Notes: generated from the sequence alone by a model not told the origin. 34,344 nt of DNA from Streptococcus infantis (GCF_019929575.1 NZ_JAHZPU010000017.1:1-34344), one strand, 5' to 3'; positions 7,543-16,030 are shown, counted from the stretch's first letter. Made by a program: numbers and translations.

Positions 7543-8412
7543 TTATAGGTAAAGGAATTTGAAGAGCGCTACTGCTGCAATAGCCGCTGCAATCGGTGCA
7601 ACTACTGGTACCCAAGCATACCACCATTTTGAATCACCCTTGTGTTGACCAAGGATTGATTTTGGAAGGAAGGCGTGAAGAAGACGTGGTCCAAAGTCAC
7701 GAGCTGGGTTCAAACCTGGTCCTGAAGGTCCACCAAGTGAAGTAACCAAGGCCATTACCAAGAAACCAAGTGCCATGTGACCTACCGCAACACCTGCTGT
7801 TGTATGTGGTGCTGTTTGAGCTTTAATGGCCAAATCAGAGAAGTCAACAGTTTGACCTGCTTGAGTTGCCATTTGCTTCATGTATTGAAGAACTTCAGCT
7901 CCAAAGAAGTTCTTTGTCAATCCAAGAGCTGCAAAGAAAAGAACGAATGAACCAACAAACTCATTGATAAAACCGTTAACTGTTGCTGCAAAGCGTGATT
8001 CTTTTGTACCGTGGTCCAAACTTGAAATAGTTGAGAAAGATCCCAAAATGTTGTTTGCTTTTTCAGTTTGCAAGTAGTATGGGCGGTGTGTTGCAACAAC
8101 TAATGCTTGTCCGAAGATTGCTCCCAAAACCTGCATAATGATGTAAGGTGCAACTTGAGCCCAAGGGAAGAGTCCGCTAACTGCTAGACCAAGAGTGAAG
8201 GCTGGGTTGATGTGATTACCAGAAATGTTACCAAACATCAAGGCAGGGATCATAACCCCCATACCGTAACCAACAGCGATAACGAGCCAGCCACTTTGGT
8301 GACCTTTCGTACCTTTAAGTTCAACGTTGGCAACTGCACCATTTCCCAAGATAATCAAGATGGCTGTTCCCAAAAATTCAGTGGCATATTTGACTGCCCA
8401 TGCGAAATCCAT
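7543..8412 (-). CDS. glpF: Aquaglyceroporin (glycerol/water channel)
   Basis: A 289-residue MIP-family channel with six membrane segments and both pore half-helices. The NPA motifs are at 69-71 (SGNHINPAFTLGL) and 235-237 (GLNPARDFGPR). The Asp after the second NPA-Arg is typical of glycerol-conducting members, so uptake of glycerol or small solutes is more likely than strict water transport. The first loop and the C-terminal WWYAWVPVVAPI region are long, as in the lactococcal/streptococcal Gla-type proteins. It is a single-gene unit with its own promoter, a possible cre site upstream and a terminator. No glycerol kinase gene is adjacent, and the substrate is inferred. Confidence 0.92.
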   Translation of the reverse strand: MDFAWAVKYATEFLGTAILIILGNGAVANVELKGTKGHQSGWLVIAVGYGMGVMIPALMFGNISGNHINPAFTLGLAVSGLFPWAQVAPYIIMQVLGAIFGQALVVATHRPYYLQTEKANNILGSFSTISSLDHGTKESRFAATVNGFINEFVGSFVLFFAALGLTKNFFGAEVLQYMKQMATQAGQTVDFSDLAIKAQTAPHTTAGVAVGHMALGFLVMALVTSLGGPSGPGLNPARDFGPRLLHAFLPKSILGQHKGDSKWWYAWVPVVAPIAAAIAAVALFKFLYL

Positions 8413-8448
8413 TGATAGATTCTCCTTAATATTTTTTTGACAATCCCT

Positions 8449-8477
8449 ATTCTATCAATTTTTAAGGCTTTTAGCAA
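8449..8477 (-). promoter_or_regulatory. Promoter for glpF-like gene
   Basis: On minus: TTGCTA (-35, 8472-8477), a 17-base spacer, then TAGAAT (-10, 8449-8454) preceded by TTGA. AAGGAG follows before the ATG. Confidence 0.7.
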
Positions 8478-8499
8478 CAGATTTTCTAAAAGAATCCTA

Positions 8500-8513
8500 T
8501 GGAAACGCTTTTA
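8500..8513. promoter_or_regulatory. Possible cre (CcpA) site upstream of glpF-like gene
   Basis: TGGAAACGCTTTTA matches the cre consensus TGWAANCGNTNWCA at all but two positions. It is centred about 65 bases upstream of the expected transcription start, outside the core promoter. CcpA control is inferred from the match alone. Confidence 0.45.
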
Positions 8514-8524
8514 TTTAGGGCTTT

Positions 8525-8559
8525 AAAAAAAGACTTAACAAAGAGAGTTTGTTAAGTCC
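8525..8559 (-). terminator. Terminator of esterase/ATP-grasp operon
   Basis: A perfect 11-bp stem (GACTTAACAAA / TTTGTTAAGTC, 5-base loop) is followed by seven Ts on the minus strand, 10 bases past the ATP-grasp stop codon. Confidence 0.88.
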
Positions 8560-8568
8560 TAATTTCGA

Positions 8569-9735
8569 TTATTCTTGACGCTGACCAAAGTCCTTAATCA
8601 TCTGATCCATTTCCTCACGACTCGGAGTTGTTAGCATATAGAGAAAGTCTCCTTGCAATTCAGCAAAAGCAGCTGGCATGATTTTTTTGACCCTGAACTG
8701 CTGGCTGTATTTAGCGAGCAAGTCTTCCTCTGAATATACATAGTTAGCATTAGCACGGCGTGATGTCGCCAAACAGTAAAGCGGCTCGAAATGAGAAGCA
8801 GGGAATGGTTCACCTGCAACGATAGCTGCATAACCCTTGTACAAATCCAAGGAATGCGCATAGTTATAGACATCAATAGTAAAGCCACCCGCTGGACGGT
8901 TATTGTACTCAATGGCAATATAATCATCACCCTCACGGAAGAACTCAATATGGAAGAAACGTTCTTTCATACCAAATTCCTTAACAATAGCCTCACCATA
9001 CTTGCGAAGTTTTGGATCCATGTCCTTAAGAACGTAGTAAGAATTGTCCATCTTGTAAATCATGAGATCCAGTGGTGTATGGGCGTAGTCAAAGGTCGTA
9101 GAAAAGACGATATTTCCGTCTCTATCTACCAAACCGTCGAAGGTACAGATTTCACTTGAAGTTACAAATTTTTCAAAGAAATAAACGGTTGAATGGTCCC
9201 ATTCAGTCTTAAAGTGGTTTACATCATCTTCTGTTTTAAGCTTGAAGGTTGCAGCTGCCCCAACTCCATTGTCAGGTTTTGCAATCATGGGAAGACCGAT
9301 TTCTTTCACAGCTTTGTCAACATCTGCTTCTGTTTCAATGACAGCTCCTGGAACGACTGGTACTCCCGCTTTTTTGAAGAGTTTCTTCATTTCAGACTTA
9401 AACTTAGTCTTCTTGAGATCTTCTGGTTTGGCACCAAAAACATTGAACTGTTCACGAAGGGCAGCGTCTAACTCAAGCCAGTATTCATTATGAGATTCGA
9501 TGCGGTCAATTGGACCATGCTTATAGAAAAGAAAGGCAACTGCACGTTTAACCTCATCGATATTTTCAAGATTATCAACTCGGAAGTACTCCGTCAAGCT
9601 ATTGCGCAATGGTTCATCTAGTTGTTCGTAGGGTTCTTGTCCAATCCCTAGAACTGTGATTCCTTTATTAGCTAACTCAATACTAAACTGTTGAAAATTT
9701 TGTGGGTAATAGGGTGAAATTACAAGATAATTCAT
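8569..9735 (-). CDS. ATP-grasp carboxylate-amine ligase family protein
   Basis: I place the start at the ATG at 9735, 6 bases after AGGAG. A TTG two codons earlier abuts the ribosome site and is unlikely. The 388-residue product has an N-terminal nucleotide-binding-like domain (NYLVISPYYPQNFQQF) and an ATP-grasp domain from about 110. Visible motifs are LPMIAKPDNGVGAAATFKL (ATP-binding lysine and glycine-rich loop), YFFEKFVTSSEICTFDG, and the metal-binding IAIEYNNRPAGGF. Such enzymes join a carboxylate to an amine through an acyl-phosphate. The substrate is unknown. It is the last of three genes with two alpha/beta hydrolases, suggesting a pathway in which something is both hydrolysed and ligated. 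Confidence 0.85.
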   Translation of the reverse strand: MNYLVISPYYPQNFQQFSIELANKGITVLGIGQEPYEQLDEPLRNSLTEYFRVDNLENIDEVKRAVAFLFYKHGPIDRIESHNEYWLELDAALREQFNVFGAKPEDLKKTKFKSEMKKLFKKAGVPVVPGAVIETEADVDKAVKEIGLPMIAKPDNGVGAAATFKLKTEDDVNHFKTEWDHSTVYFFEKFVTSSEICTFDGLVDRDGNIVFSTTFDYAHTPLDLMIYKMDNSYYVLKDMDPKLRKYGEAIVKEFGMKERFFHIEFFREGDDYIAIEYNNRPAGGFTIDVYNYAHSLDLYKGYAAIVAGEPFPASHFEPLYCLATSRRANANYVYSEEDLLAKYSQQFRVKKIMPAAFAELQGDFLYMLTTPSREEMDQMIKDFGQRQE

Positions 9736-9747
9736 AAGCAACTCCTT

Positions 9748-10488
9748 TTATAGACTCATGTGACCGAGGAAATAAGGCATTTGTTTGCGCCACCAATCCC
9801 AATCGTGGGCAACATCGTGTCCCCATTCTGCAAACCAGGCAGGAATTTGTTTTTGGTCAAAGGCTTCTTTGAGCTTGTAATAAGAAGGTAGTCCATCATG
9901 TTCCCAAGCACCTAGCCCCGTACAGACCACAATTTCTGCTTGACGATAACGATCGATAAACCAACCATCATTTTGATTCCAGATATAGTCTACTGGTGAA
10001 TTTTGATAGATAGCATCGTCATTATAGTAGTCACCTACAAAAAAGCGTACGTCATAGACACCACTAAGGGCAATTACCTTGGTAAAGACATCTGGATGCT
10101 GAAGGAAAAAGTTAAGTGCATGATAAGCTCCCATAGAGCAACCTGTTGTCATCATACCGTCAAACCAACCTGTTTTATGTTTGATAAAAGGAATGGCTTC
10201 TTCAATCACATATCGTTCATAAGCACGGTGCATCTCAGCTTGATCATGACCATTTTTCCAAGTTGCCAGCCAGCTCTCACTATCCACACTTGAAAGCGTA
10301 AAGAACTGAACACGACCTTCCTCGATAAAGGATGCACAAGCATCAATCATTCCAAAATCATAGTATTCATTGTGGCTACCACCTGAGGAAGCAAAGACTA
10401 CAACCGGGATGCCCGCATGTCCATAACGGTTGACGTACATTTCGCGATTTAGATGTCCGCTCCAGTGGCTAAGATGTTCAATATGCAT
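9748..10488 (-). CDS. Alpha/beta-hydrolase, putative esterase (esterase-D-like)
   Basis: A 246-residue protein of the esterase-D/antigen-85-like superfamily. The nucleophile elbow is GCSMGAYHA with Ser118. A histidine-rich end, WGHDVAHDWDWW, holds H224 and H228, one of which should complete the triad. VVVFASSGGSHNEYYDFG near residues 29-46 is a plausible oxyanion-hole region. There is no signal peptide, so it is cytosolic. AGGAG precedes the ATG. It lies 21 bases after another esterase gene and 12 bases before the ATP-grasp gene. One pneumococcal esterase (EstA) removes O-acetyl groups from sialic acid; whether this protein does so is not decidable here. Confidence 0.82.
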   Translation of the reverse strand: MHIEHLSHWSGHLNREMYVNRYGHAGIPVVVFASSGGSHNEYYDFGMIDACASFIEEGRVQFFTLSSVDSESWLATWKNGHDQAEMHRAYERYVIEEAIPFIKHKTGWFDGMMTTGCSMGAYHALNFFLQHPDVFTKVIALSGVYDVRFFVGDYYNDDAIYQNSPVDYIWNQNDGWFIDRYRQAEIVVCTGLGAWEHDGLPSYYKLKEAFDQKQIPAWFAEWGHDVAHDWDWWRKQMPYFLGHMSL

Positions 10489-10509
10489 ATCCTGTCTCCT
10501 TTATACTAA

Positions 10510-11334
10510 TTACCAATTTTCTGCAAAAAAGCGTAGGCAAGCTGGAAGATTTTCTGACCATGGAATTTCATGGTGAATGGCTCCAGCCTGAACCTTGAGT
10601 GAGAGATTTTCCAACTGTACTCCTCCTGCTATCAAATCATGATAATAGCGAAGAGAAGAGTCAATATAGGCCTGCTTAATATTGCCAGCCATGAGGGTCT
10701 TGTCCGTATCATCAGCTTCTTCCGTTCCAACATAGATAAAGACACGCTGGTCAGGCAATAGTTTTTTTCGCTCGATATAGCGATCAAAGGCCTCTTGGTG
10801 AAGCCAGTTAGCTGATGAGAAAACTCCCAAACATCCAATCTGATCCTGATACTCCAAGCCAATAAACTGGGTAATATTGCCACCTAGAGAAGATCCAACC
10901 ATAGCAGTGTGCTTGCGGTCAGACTTTGTCCGATAGTTTTCGTCGATAAAGGGTTTGATCACTTCCATGACAAACTCAGCATACTCGACTCCCTTACCAC
11001 CAAATTGTTGACCAGGAATATTAGACTCTTGGAATTTCCATGCTGCGTACTCATTCATCCGTCCAAGTCCATCATTGTCAATGGCCACGATTATCATACG
11101 GCAGATATCAGGATTTCGCTTGATGGCAGGAATAATCTTCCAAGAATGTCCAACGTAAGATTCCTTACTATAAAAGACATTTTGTCCATCGTGGAAATAA
11201 ACAACTGGATAAGATCGATCCGTGTCTTTCTCATAGTTTTTAGGAAGAAGTACACGTACCCGTCGCTCCTTACCTGTGTAGGGAACCACTAATTTATGCT
11301 CTCGCATTTTCAGATAAAAGTAGGATTGATTCAT
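10510..11334 (-). CDS. Alpha/beta-hydrolase, putative esterase (Fes/esterase-D type)
   Basis: The start is set at ATG 11334, preceded by GAGAG. A TTG eight codons upstream would lie about ten bases after the predicted transcription start with no ribosome site. The 274-residue product has the esterase family's opening, RVRVLLPKNYEKDTDRSYPVVYFHDGQN. The nucleophile elbow is VGSSLGGNI with Ser149, and IHHEIPWSENL near the C-terminus supplies the histidine. It has no signal peptide. It is the first gene of the three-gene operon, and its promoter abuts the thiI terminator. Substrate is unknown. Two different hydrolases side by side suggest sequential or complementary deacylation rather than duplication. 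Confidence 0.82.
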   Translation of the reverse strand: MNQSYFYLKMREHKLVVPYTGKERRVRVLLPKNYEKDTDRSYPVVYFHDGQNVFYSKESYVGHSWKIIPAIKRNPDICRMIIVAIDNDGLGRMNEYAAWKFQESNIPGQQFGGKGVEYAEFVMEVIKPFIDENYRTKSDRKHTAMVGSSLGGNITQFIGLEYQDQIGCLGVFSSANWLHQEAFDRYIERKKLLPDQRVFIYVGTEEADDTDKTLMAGNIKQAYIDSSLRYYHDLIAGGVQLENLSLKVQAGAIHHEIPWSENLPACLRFFAENW

Positions 11335-11369
11335 TGTCAGAAAACTCTCTATATTCAAAATTTTATCTT

Positions 11370-11399
11370 ATTATAGCACAAAAATAGAAAAAAAGTCAG
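11370..11399 (-). promoter_or_regulatory. Promoter for esterase/ATP-grasp operon
   Basis: A perfect TATAAT (11370-11375) preceded by TGC as an extended -10. A weak -35, CTGACT, lies 18 bases upstream (11394-11399), inside the T-run side of the thiI terminator. Confidence 0.7.
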
Positions 11400-11436
11400 T
11401 TTCCGTCTAAATTTAGAACAAAAAACTAACTTTTTC
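11387..11436 (-). terminator. Terminator after thiI
   Basis: On minus, AAAGTTAGTTT pairs with AAACTGACTTT (one G-U) around an inner CTAAATTTAG hairpin, followed by a T run. It lies 33 bases past the thiI stop and overlaps the next promoter's -35. Confidence 0.6.
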
Positions 11437-11469
11437 TGCTTATTTTCTCAATTCCTATGGTTTTTCTAA

Positions 11470-12684
11470 TTAGAGGAGATCTTCAATCAACTCATCCACC
11501 GCATCTTTTTCTGCTTGTGGTGTGATTTCTGTGATCATAATTCCTGCAACTGCTCGCTCAACCAATCCTTCAACGTCCATACGTGTTTCATACTGTTCGG
11601 CATTCTTGATCTTAGGATTTGTTTTAGGACGATCAGGCGCAAAAATCGTACAGCAGTCTTCAAAAGGTTGGATAGAAATTTCAAAGGTGTCAATTTCTTG
11701 CGCAATATCAATAATTTCTAGCTTGTCCATAGTCACAACTGGACGGATGATTGGTGTATTGGTCACCGCATTGATGGCCTGCATACTTTCAAGGGTTTGG
11801 CTAGCCACCTGACCAAGACTTTCACCATTGATAATGACCAAACCATTTCTCACTTCACGGATACGGTCTGTAATGCGCATCATAAAGCGACGGGTCAGTG
11901 TCATGAGATAAGCTTCTGGAGCTTTAGCCTTGATTTCTTCTTGAATCTCAGTAAAAGGCACTTCGATAAACTGGATATTACCACCGAACTTAGTCAATTT
12001 ACGGGTCAAATCCTGAGCTTTCTTGAGGGCGCCTGGACTAGTATATGGTGGACTAGCAAAGTGAACAGCCTCGATATCCACTCCACGTTTTAGAGCGAGA
12101 TACCCTGCTACAGGAGAGTCAATCCCTCCTGATAACATAAGCATTCCTTTGCCCGAAGTTCCAACTGGTAAACCTCCCGCTCCACGAATAGTTTCATAAG
12201 AAAGGTAGGCTGCTTCCTCACGAATCTCCACCTGAAGATTGATGTCAGGATTTTTCATTTGTGCTTGTACATTGGGAATAGCTTCAAATACTGCACCACC
12301 TAGAGTTTGGTTCAACTCACGACTGTCTAACTCAAAGTTGTGGTCACTGCGCTTGCTTGAAATTTTAAAGGTCATTCCTTCCTTGTAAATATCTTTCATA
12401 ATCTCTTGTACAGCAGACTTTAGAACCTCTACAGATTTTTCAACCTTATACACTGGTGAAAAGTTTTGAATCCCGAAAACTTGCTTGAGTGACTCGGCAA
12501 CTGCTGTGTAGTCGGCACCATTTAGATAAGCATGGGCACGATCGCGGTCTGCTGTCACTTTGACTTGAGGATAAATGGACAAAACGTCTGAGATATTATT
12601 ACGTAGTTTATTGATGAAACGCATACGGTTTTTACCCTTGGTTGAAAGCTCTCCGTAGCGAATCATAATTTCTGAATACTGCAT
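11470..12684 (-). CDS. thiI: ThiI, tRNA 4-thiouridine synthase
   Basis: A 404-residue protein with an N-terminal ferredoxin-like/THUMP RNA-binding region (about 1-165, starting [20 protein letters not shown]) and a PP-loop adenylation domain with [17 protein letters not shown] at about 183-199. It activates U8 of tRNA for thiolation. As in other Gram-positive bacteria, the C-terminal rhodanese domain found in E. coli ThiI is missing, so sulfur must come straight from a partner desulfurase. That partner is encoded 8 bases upstream, as in the B. subtilis NifZ-ThiI pair. The length is complete for the short form. A role in thiazole synthesis is unlikely for this type. Confidence 0.96.
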   Translation of the reverse strand: MQYSEIMIRYGELSTKGKNRMRFINKLRNNISDVLSIYPQVKVTADRDRAHAYLNGADYTAVAESLKQVFGIQNFSPVYKVEKSVEVLKSAVQEIMKDIYKEGMTFKISSKRSDHNFELDSRELNQTLGGAVFEAIPNVQAQMKNPDINLQVEIREEAAYLSYETIRGAGGLPVGTSGKGMLMLSGGIDSPVAGYLALKRGVDIEAVHFASPPYTSPGALKKAQDLTRKLTKFGGNIQFIEVPFTEIQEEIKAKAPEAYLMTLTRRFMMRITDRIREVRNGLVIINGESLGQVASQTLESMQAINAVTNTPIIRPVVTMDKLEIIDIAQEIDTFEISIQPFEDCCTIFAPDRPKTNPKIKNAEQYETRMDVEGLVERAVAGIMITEITPQAEKDAVDELIEDLL

Positions 12685-12692
12685 GAATACTC

Positions 12693-13835
12693 CTATCTTA
12701 CTTTTCTAGTTTGATTGTATATTAATTTTAGTTTAGTCAAAAATTGCTCAACTTGACTCATGTCATTTTCTAGGTCTAGACTGAGGCGTACTGCTGACTG
12801 GGCCTTATCTTTTTCAACGCCCATGGCAATCAATGTGCCAGCAGGTTTTCCTGCCTTGGACGAACAAGCAGAGGTTGTGGAAATGAAAATATCATAATCT
12901 TCAAATGCGTGAACAATGACTTCACCACGAACCCCCTTAATCCCAAAGGTCAAAATATGAGGTACAAAGTCTTCCTCACCTGAGAAGACAAAAATGTCTG
13001 GATATTCAAGAAGAGCTTGACGGATGACTGCCTTCATCTGGCCAGTCTTGCTAGCAAAGAAATCTAGCTTTTCCATAGACAAACGGAGGGCCTTGGCTGT
13101 CGCTGCAATACCCGCTACATTCTCAGTGGTTGAACGATAGTCACGCTCTTGGCCACCACCAGTTAATAGCGGTGTAATCTTCTTACCTGACTTGATATAG
13201 ACAAATCCTACACCACGAACTCCGTGGAACTTGTGACTCGAGAAGGTTGCAAAATCCACTCGGTCTGTCAAATACTTTTCTGTCGAAATCTTAGCCAAGG
13301 CTTGAACCGCATCAACGTGGAAAGAAATAGTTGGCTTATCAGCTAATAGTTCTGAAATAGCTTCAATAGGCTGGATTGAGCCGATTTCATTGTTGACAGC
13401 CATAACAGAAACAAGAGTCGTATCAGGACGAAGTAGATTTTCTAAAGCAGTTACATCTACAAATCCTTTTTCATCAACTGGTGCAAAATCCACTTCAAAA
13501 CCTTGAGTCTTGAGCCAGAGGGCTGACTCCTTGACTGCTGGATGCTCAATAGCTGACACAATAATGTGTTTACCAAATTGCGCTTTTTCAAATGCAACCC
13601 CTTTGATAACCCAGTTGTCTCCTTCAGTCCCACCAGAGGTAAAGAAGATTTCTTCGCTTTTCTTGCCAATCAAATCTGCAATCTGCTGACGGGAAGCTTC
13701 TAAAATTCTGGTAGATTGGTCTCCCAAACGATGGAGACTTGAAGGATTTCCAATAATTTTTGCAGACACTTGCATATAGGTTTCAAGTGCTTCTGGATAC
13801 GGCTTAGTCGTTGCCGAATTATCAAAGTAAATCAT
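12693..13835 (-). CDS. nifZ: Cysteine desulfurase (NifZ type)
   Basis: A 380-residue PLP-dependent NifS/IscS-family enzyme that takes sulfur from cysteine as a persulfide. It opens [18 protein letters not shown], the family's standard N-terminus. The PLP lysine is K202 in [13 protein letters not shown], and the sulfur-carrying cysteine is C324 in [13 protein letters not shown]. The sequence [10 protein letters not shown] supplies the PLP-stacking region. The gene precedes thiI by 8 bases in one operon, which points to tRNA s4U formation rather than general Fe-S assembly. In other streptococci the product is often annotated simply as IscS. Confidence 0.95.
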   Translation of the reverse strand: MIYFDNSATTKPYPEALETYMQVSAKIIGNPSSLHRLGDQSTRILEASRQQIADLIGKKSEEIFFTSGGTEGDNWVIKGVAFEKAQFGKHIIVSAIEHPAVKESALWLKTQGFEVDFAPVDEKGFVDVTALENLLRPDTTLVSVMAVNNEIGSIQPIEAISELLADKPTISFHVDAVQALAKISTEKYLTDRVDFATFSSHKFHGVRGVGFVYIKSGKKITPLLTGGGQERDYRSTTENVAGIAATAKALRLSMEKLDFFASKTGQMKAVIRQALLEYPDIFVFSGEEDFVPHILTFGIKGVRGEVIVHAFEDYDIFISTTSACSSKAGKPAGTLIAMGVEKDKAQSAVRLSLDLENDMSQVEQFLTKLKLIYNQTRKVR

Positions 13836-13867
13836 GGTTTCTCACGCTTTCTAAAATCACTCCTTCT

Positions 13868-13896
13868 ATTGTATCACGAAACAGTTCAGGCGACAA
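13868..13896 (-). promoter_or_regulatory. Promoter for nifZ-thiI
   Basis: On minus: TTGTCG (13891-13896), 17 bases, TACAAT (13868-13873) preceded by TGA. It is divergent from the next plus-strand gene. Confidence 0.75.
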
Positions 13897-13941
13897 GAAA
13901 GGCAATTCAGGTTCATTTAAGTTTTTTTTAAAGATTTTCGG

Positions 13942-13947
13942 TATAAT
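13942..13947 (+). promoter_or_regulatory. -10 box for small membrane protein gene
   Basis: A perfect TATAAT lies 24 bases before the ATG, with GGAGAG between as ribosome site. No convincing -35 is visible; the region upstream is T-rich. Confidence 0.55.
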
Positions 13948-13971
13948 GAATTTTAGTAAAGGAGAGATATT

Positions 13972-14388
13972 ATGTCTAATTATCGTAGAACATCAAAATC
14001 CAAAACAGAACACATCAAAAAAGGATTTACTGTTTTTCAAAAAACGATTGCTACTATCGGTAGTATACTGGGGCTGATTACTGCAAGCATCACCATCATG
14101 AATGCTATGAATAACAACAACAATAATAACTCTAAAAAAGAAACTACGACAACCCAGACAACTGTCATAAAAGAGATTCAAAAGGAATCACCTCAAGAGA
14201 ACACTACTCCAAACAAGGACAATACTTCTACAAAGAACAACACACAAGAAGAGACAACAACACAATCTAGTAGCAGTGCAGAAAGTAAGAAAGAAGATAC
14301 TAGCAGTAAACAAGAACAACCGACTGTTCCTTCATCTAGCACTCAAACAACAGATACAAAAACATCTACTACTAATGGAGCTTCCTAA
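13972..14388 (+). CDS. Small membrane-anchored Ser/Thr/Asn-rich protein (DUF6556-like)
   Basis: A 138-residue protein. Residues 1-23 are basic (SNYRRTSKSKTEHIKKGF), followed by one membrane segment at about 24-45 (KTIATIGSILGLITASITIM). The rest is a low-complexity tail of Asn, Ser, Thr, Gln and charged residues, including a run of seven asparagines from AAC/AAT repeats. The topology suggests cytosolic N-terminus, one membrane anchor and a disordered extracellular tail that could be glycosylated or span the wall. It resembles the streptococcal DUF6556 group as I remember it, but I could not check this. It is a stand-alone gene with its own -10, ribosome site and terminator. Confidence 0.82.
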   Translation: MSNYRRTSKSKTEHIKKGFTVFQKTIATIGSILGLITASITIMNAMNNNNNNNSKKETTTTQTTVIKEIQKESPQENTTPNKDNTSTKNNTQEETTTQSSSSAESKKEDTSSKQEQPTVPSSSTQTTDTKTSTTNGAS

Positions 14389-14404
14389 AAGAACGATCTA
14401 ACAG

Positions 14405-14430
14405 CCAGTGATTGAATCGCTGGTTTTTTT
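14405..14430 (+). terminator. Terminator of the Ser/Thr-rich protein gene
   Basis: The stem CCAGTGA / TCGCTGG (one G-T pair) with a 5-base loop is followed by seven Ts, 16 bases after the stop codon. Confidence 0.8.
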
Positions 14431-14520
14431 ATTGCTGTCTCCAGCATTTATCAGCAAAAGTTGATCTTTACAACAGAAAAATGATCAGCCTTTAAACCAA
14501 TCATTTTTTGAATATATTTT

Positions 14521-14624
14521 ATACTCAATGAAAATCAAAGAGCAAACTAGGAAGCTAGCCACAGGCTGTACTTGAGTACGGCAAGGCGACGCTGACGTGG
14601 TTTGAAGAGATTTTCGAAGAGTAT
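14521..14624 (+). repeat. RUP-type short interspersed repeat, copy 1
   Basis: A 104-bp element bounded by ATACTC and GAGTAT. Its ends form an inverted repeat (ATACTCAATGAAAATC against the reverse complement ATACTCTTCGAAAATC). The interior carries the familiar GCAAGGCGACGCTGACG stretch seen many times in mitis-group genomes. Size and ends fit RUP, the 107-bp pneumococcal repeat thought to be moved by IS630-Spn1 transposase. The bases at its right edge form part of the stop codon of the CPBP pseudogene. Confidence 0.8.
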
Positions 14625-15324
14625 TAGCTAAAAACTAAAAATAGGTAATTTAGAATAGATACCAGTACTAGCACTCCGTTATTTAGCAAATGAACAGCTA
14701 TGGAATCAAGGATATTCCCTCTACGAGCATAGGCTAAGTAAAATATCACTCCCAGTAAAAAATAAGTTACAAACTCTATCGGATAAAACATATGCAGATA
14801 GCCAAAAATCGCAGAACTTATTAGCAATTTCAACCACTTTTGATCTTCTTTAAAAAAATAGTGGCTGAAGAATCCTCTAAATACTAATTCTTCCATGATT
14901 GGAGCAAATATACCAATTGCAAAATGAAAGGCGATGAAAAATAGAGGAAAAACACGAGTAACCTGCTCACTTGTGGCCAGCAAGGCAGCATCGTTAGCGG
15001 AAGTTGGATTTCCAGTAACCACTTGGATCAGGAGAGTACCTACAATCGCTACTAGTCGAGTACCACATAAAATAAAAGGGCTATTCCAAAATCCTTCCAG
15101 GTAAATTTAAGAGTCTTCTGCTGGTCTGGAACTTTCTTTTTATACTGTCTCCAAACAGCAACTAGCAAGAAGGTAGCAAGTACCAAATACCCAATACTAG
15201 TCGTCCACTTTAAGGATAGAGAACTAGAATCTTCGAGAGCCAGCATTCTCATGGGAAATGTATTTACATTTATAATCAGTAAGATCATTCCTACAAATTT
15301 TAAACTATTTTTCAACTTTTGCAA
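14624..15324 (-). pseudogene. Frameshifted CPBP intramembrane protease gene
   Basis: The gene reads from a TTG at 15324 (GAGG ribosome site) for 90 codons to FYVVLD, then TAG at 15052. The next frame continues straight on as LVAIVGTLLIQVVTGNPTS. Restoring one base joins them into a protein of about 232 residues. The second part holds all three CPBP (Abi/CAAX-protease) motifs: IMEELVFRGFF, FGYLHMF and HLLNNGV. In streptococci such proteins often give immunity to bacteriocins or process small peptides. The single frameshift should abolish full-length product unless bypassed or a sequencing error. The stop codon overlaps the adjacent RUP end by one base, so the C-terminus may also have been reshaped. 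Confidence 0.75.
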
Positions 15325-15375
15325 ACCACTACCTCGTCTTTCCTTAACCCCAGCATCTCTAGTTACTAACGATGC

Positions 15376-15540
15376 TCACCTATGTTTTCTTTCTTCTTTA
15401 TAGATTTCTACTCCCTTAATCAGGGATAATAACACAAGGATGACCCCAATATCTAAATTGATCAAACTACCTCCATTAGCGAATAAATACAAACCCAAGC
15501 AGGCTTGCGCTAAGGGATAGGCATATTTATTAAATTTCAT
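15376..15540 (-). CDS. 54-residue hydrophobic membrane protein
   Basis: A complete small frame with a strong ribosome site (GGGGAG 5 bases before the ATG). The product starts MKFNKYAYPLAQACLGLYLF. It has two hydrophobic stretches (about 8-22 and 29-41) separated by NGGSLINLD, and a basic/acidic tail ending EERKHR. The size and shape resemble small immunity-type membrane proteins of streptococcal bacteriocin loci. It lies 51 bases upstream of the CPBP gene in the same direction, so the two probably formed one operon. No bacteriocin precursor gene is visible nearby. Function is not recognised. Confidence 0.55.
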   Translation of the reverse strand: MKFNKYAYPLAQACLGLYLFANGGSLINLDIGVILVLLSLIKGVEIYKEERKHR

Positions 15541-15626
15541 AGATACTCCCCAAAGCTTTCTACAAATAAATGAATGAATAGAATAACTTCTTAGTCTTGC
15601 TCACATAAGAGCATCAAATTTCAGAT

Positions 15627-15854
15627 TTACTTTTTTCTACTAGCTATCTCTAAATCCAATTCAATAATACTCTTCTGATTAATTTGTAAGATCGGTTTAA
15701 TTCTTTTAGGATTGAACCAGACCACCGAATTATTAAATCATGTTTAGGAACAATCATAGTTTAGCATTTATTTCTAGGAAAAGATTGCTCTTTCTTAAAT
15801 TGTCATCAAAACATCCTAAATGGTAGTAATTGGCTTGCGGCTTAACCCAATCTA
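15627..15854 (-). pseudogene. Decayed gene 3' remnant next to RUP
   Basis: The minus strand between the RUP and the small membrane gene reads like degraded coding sequence. One frame gives DWVKPQANYYHLGCFDDNLR followed by KSNLFLEINAKL and a stop. After about 17 bases another frame gives NNSVVWFNPKRIKPILQINQ, continuing KSIIELDLEIASRKK to a stop at 15627. Two indels would connect them. The 5' part is absent, apparently replaced by the RUP. I do not recognise the family. Confidence is low because the stretches are short. Confidence 0.3.
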
Positions 15855-15959
15855 ATACTCTTCGAAAATCAAATTCAAACCGCGTCAACGTCGCCTTGCC
15901 GTACTCAAGTACAGCCTGCGGCTAGTTTCCTAGTTTGCTCTTTGATTTTCATTGAGTAT
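15855..15959 (-). repeat. RUP-type short interspersed repeat, copy 2 (inverted)
   Basis: A 105-bp element bounded by ATACTC and GAGTAT that reads as the reverse complement of the copy at 14521-14624 with scattered differences. The common parts include CGTCGCCTTGCCGTACTC and AGTTTGCTCTTTGATTTTC. The two copies face opposite ways and bracket about 1.2 kb of degraded accessory sequence. Confidence 0.8.
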
Positions 15960-16030
15960 AAGGACTTCGTCCCAAGTTAAAAATATTCTGGTCAAAGAAC
16001 TTCAGTGACCATCAGCTTCCACACTTTAAG

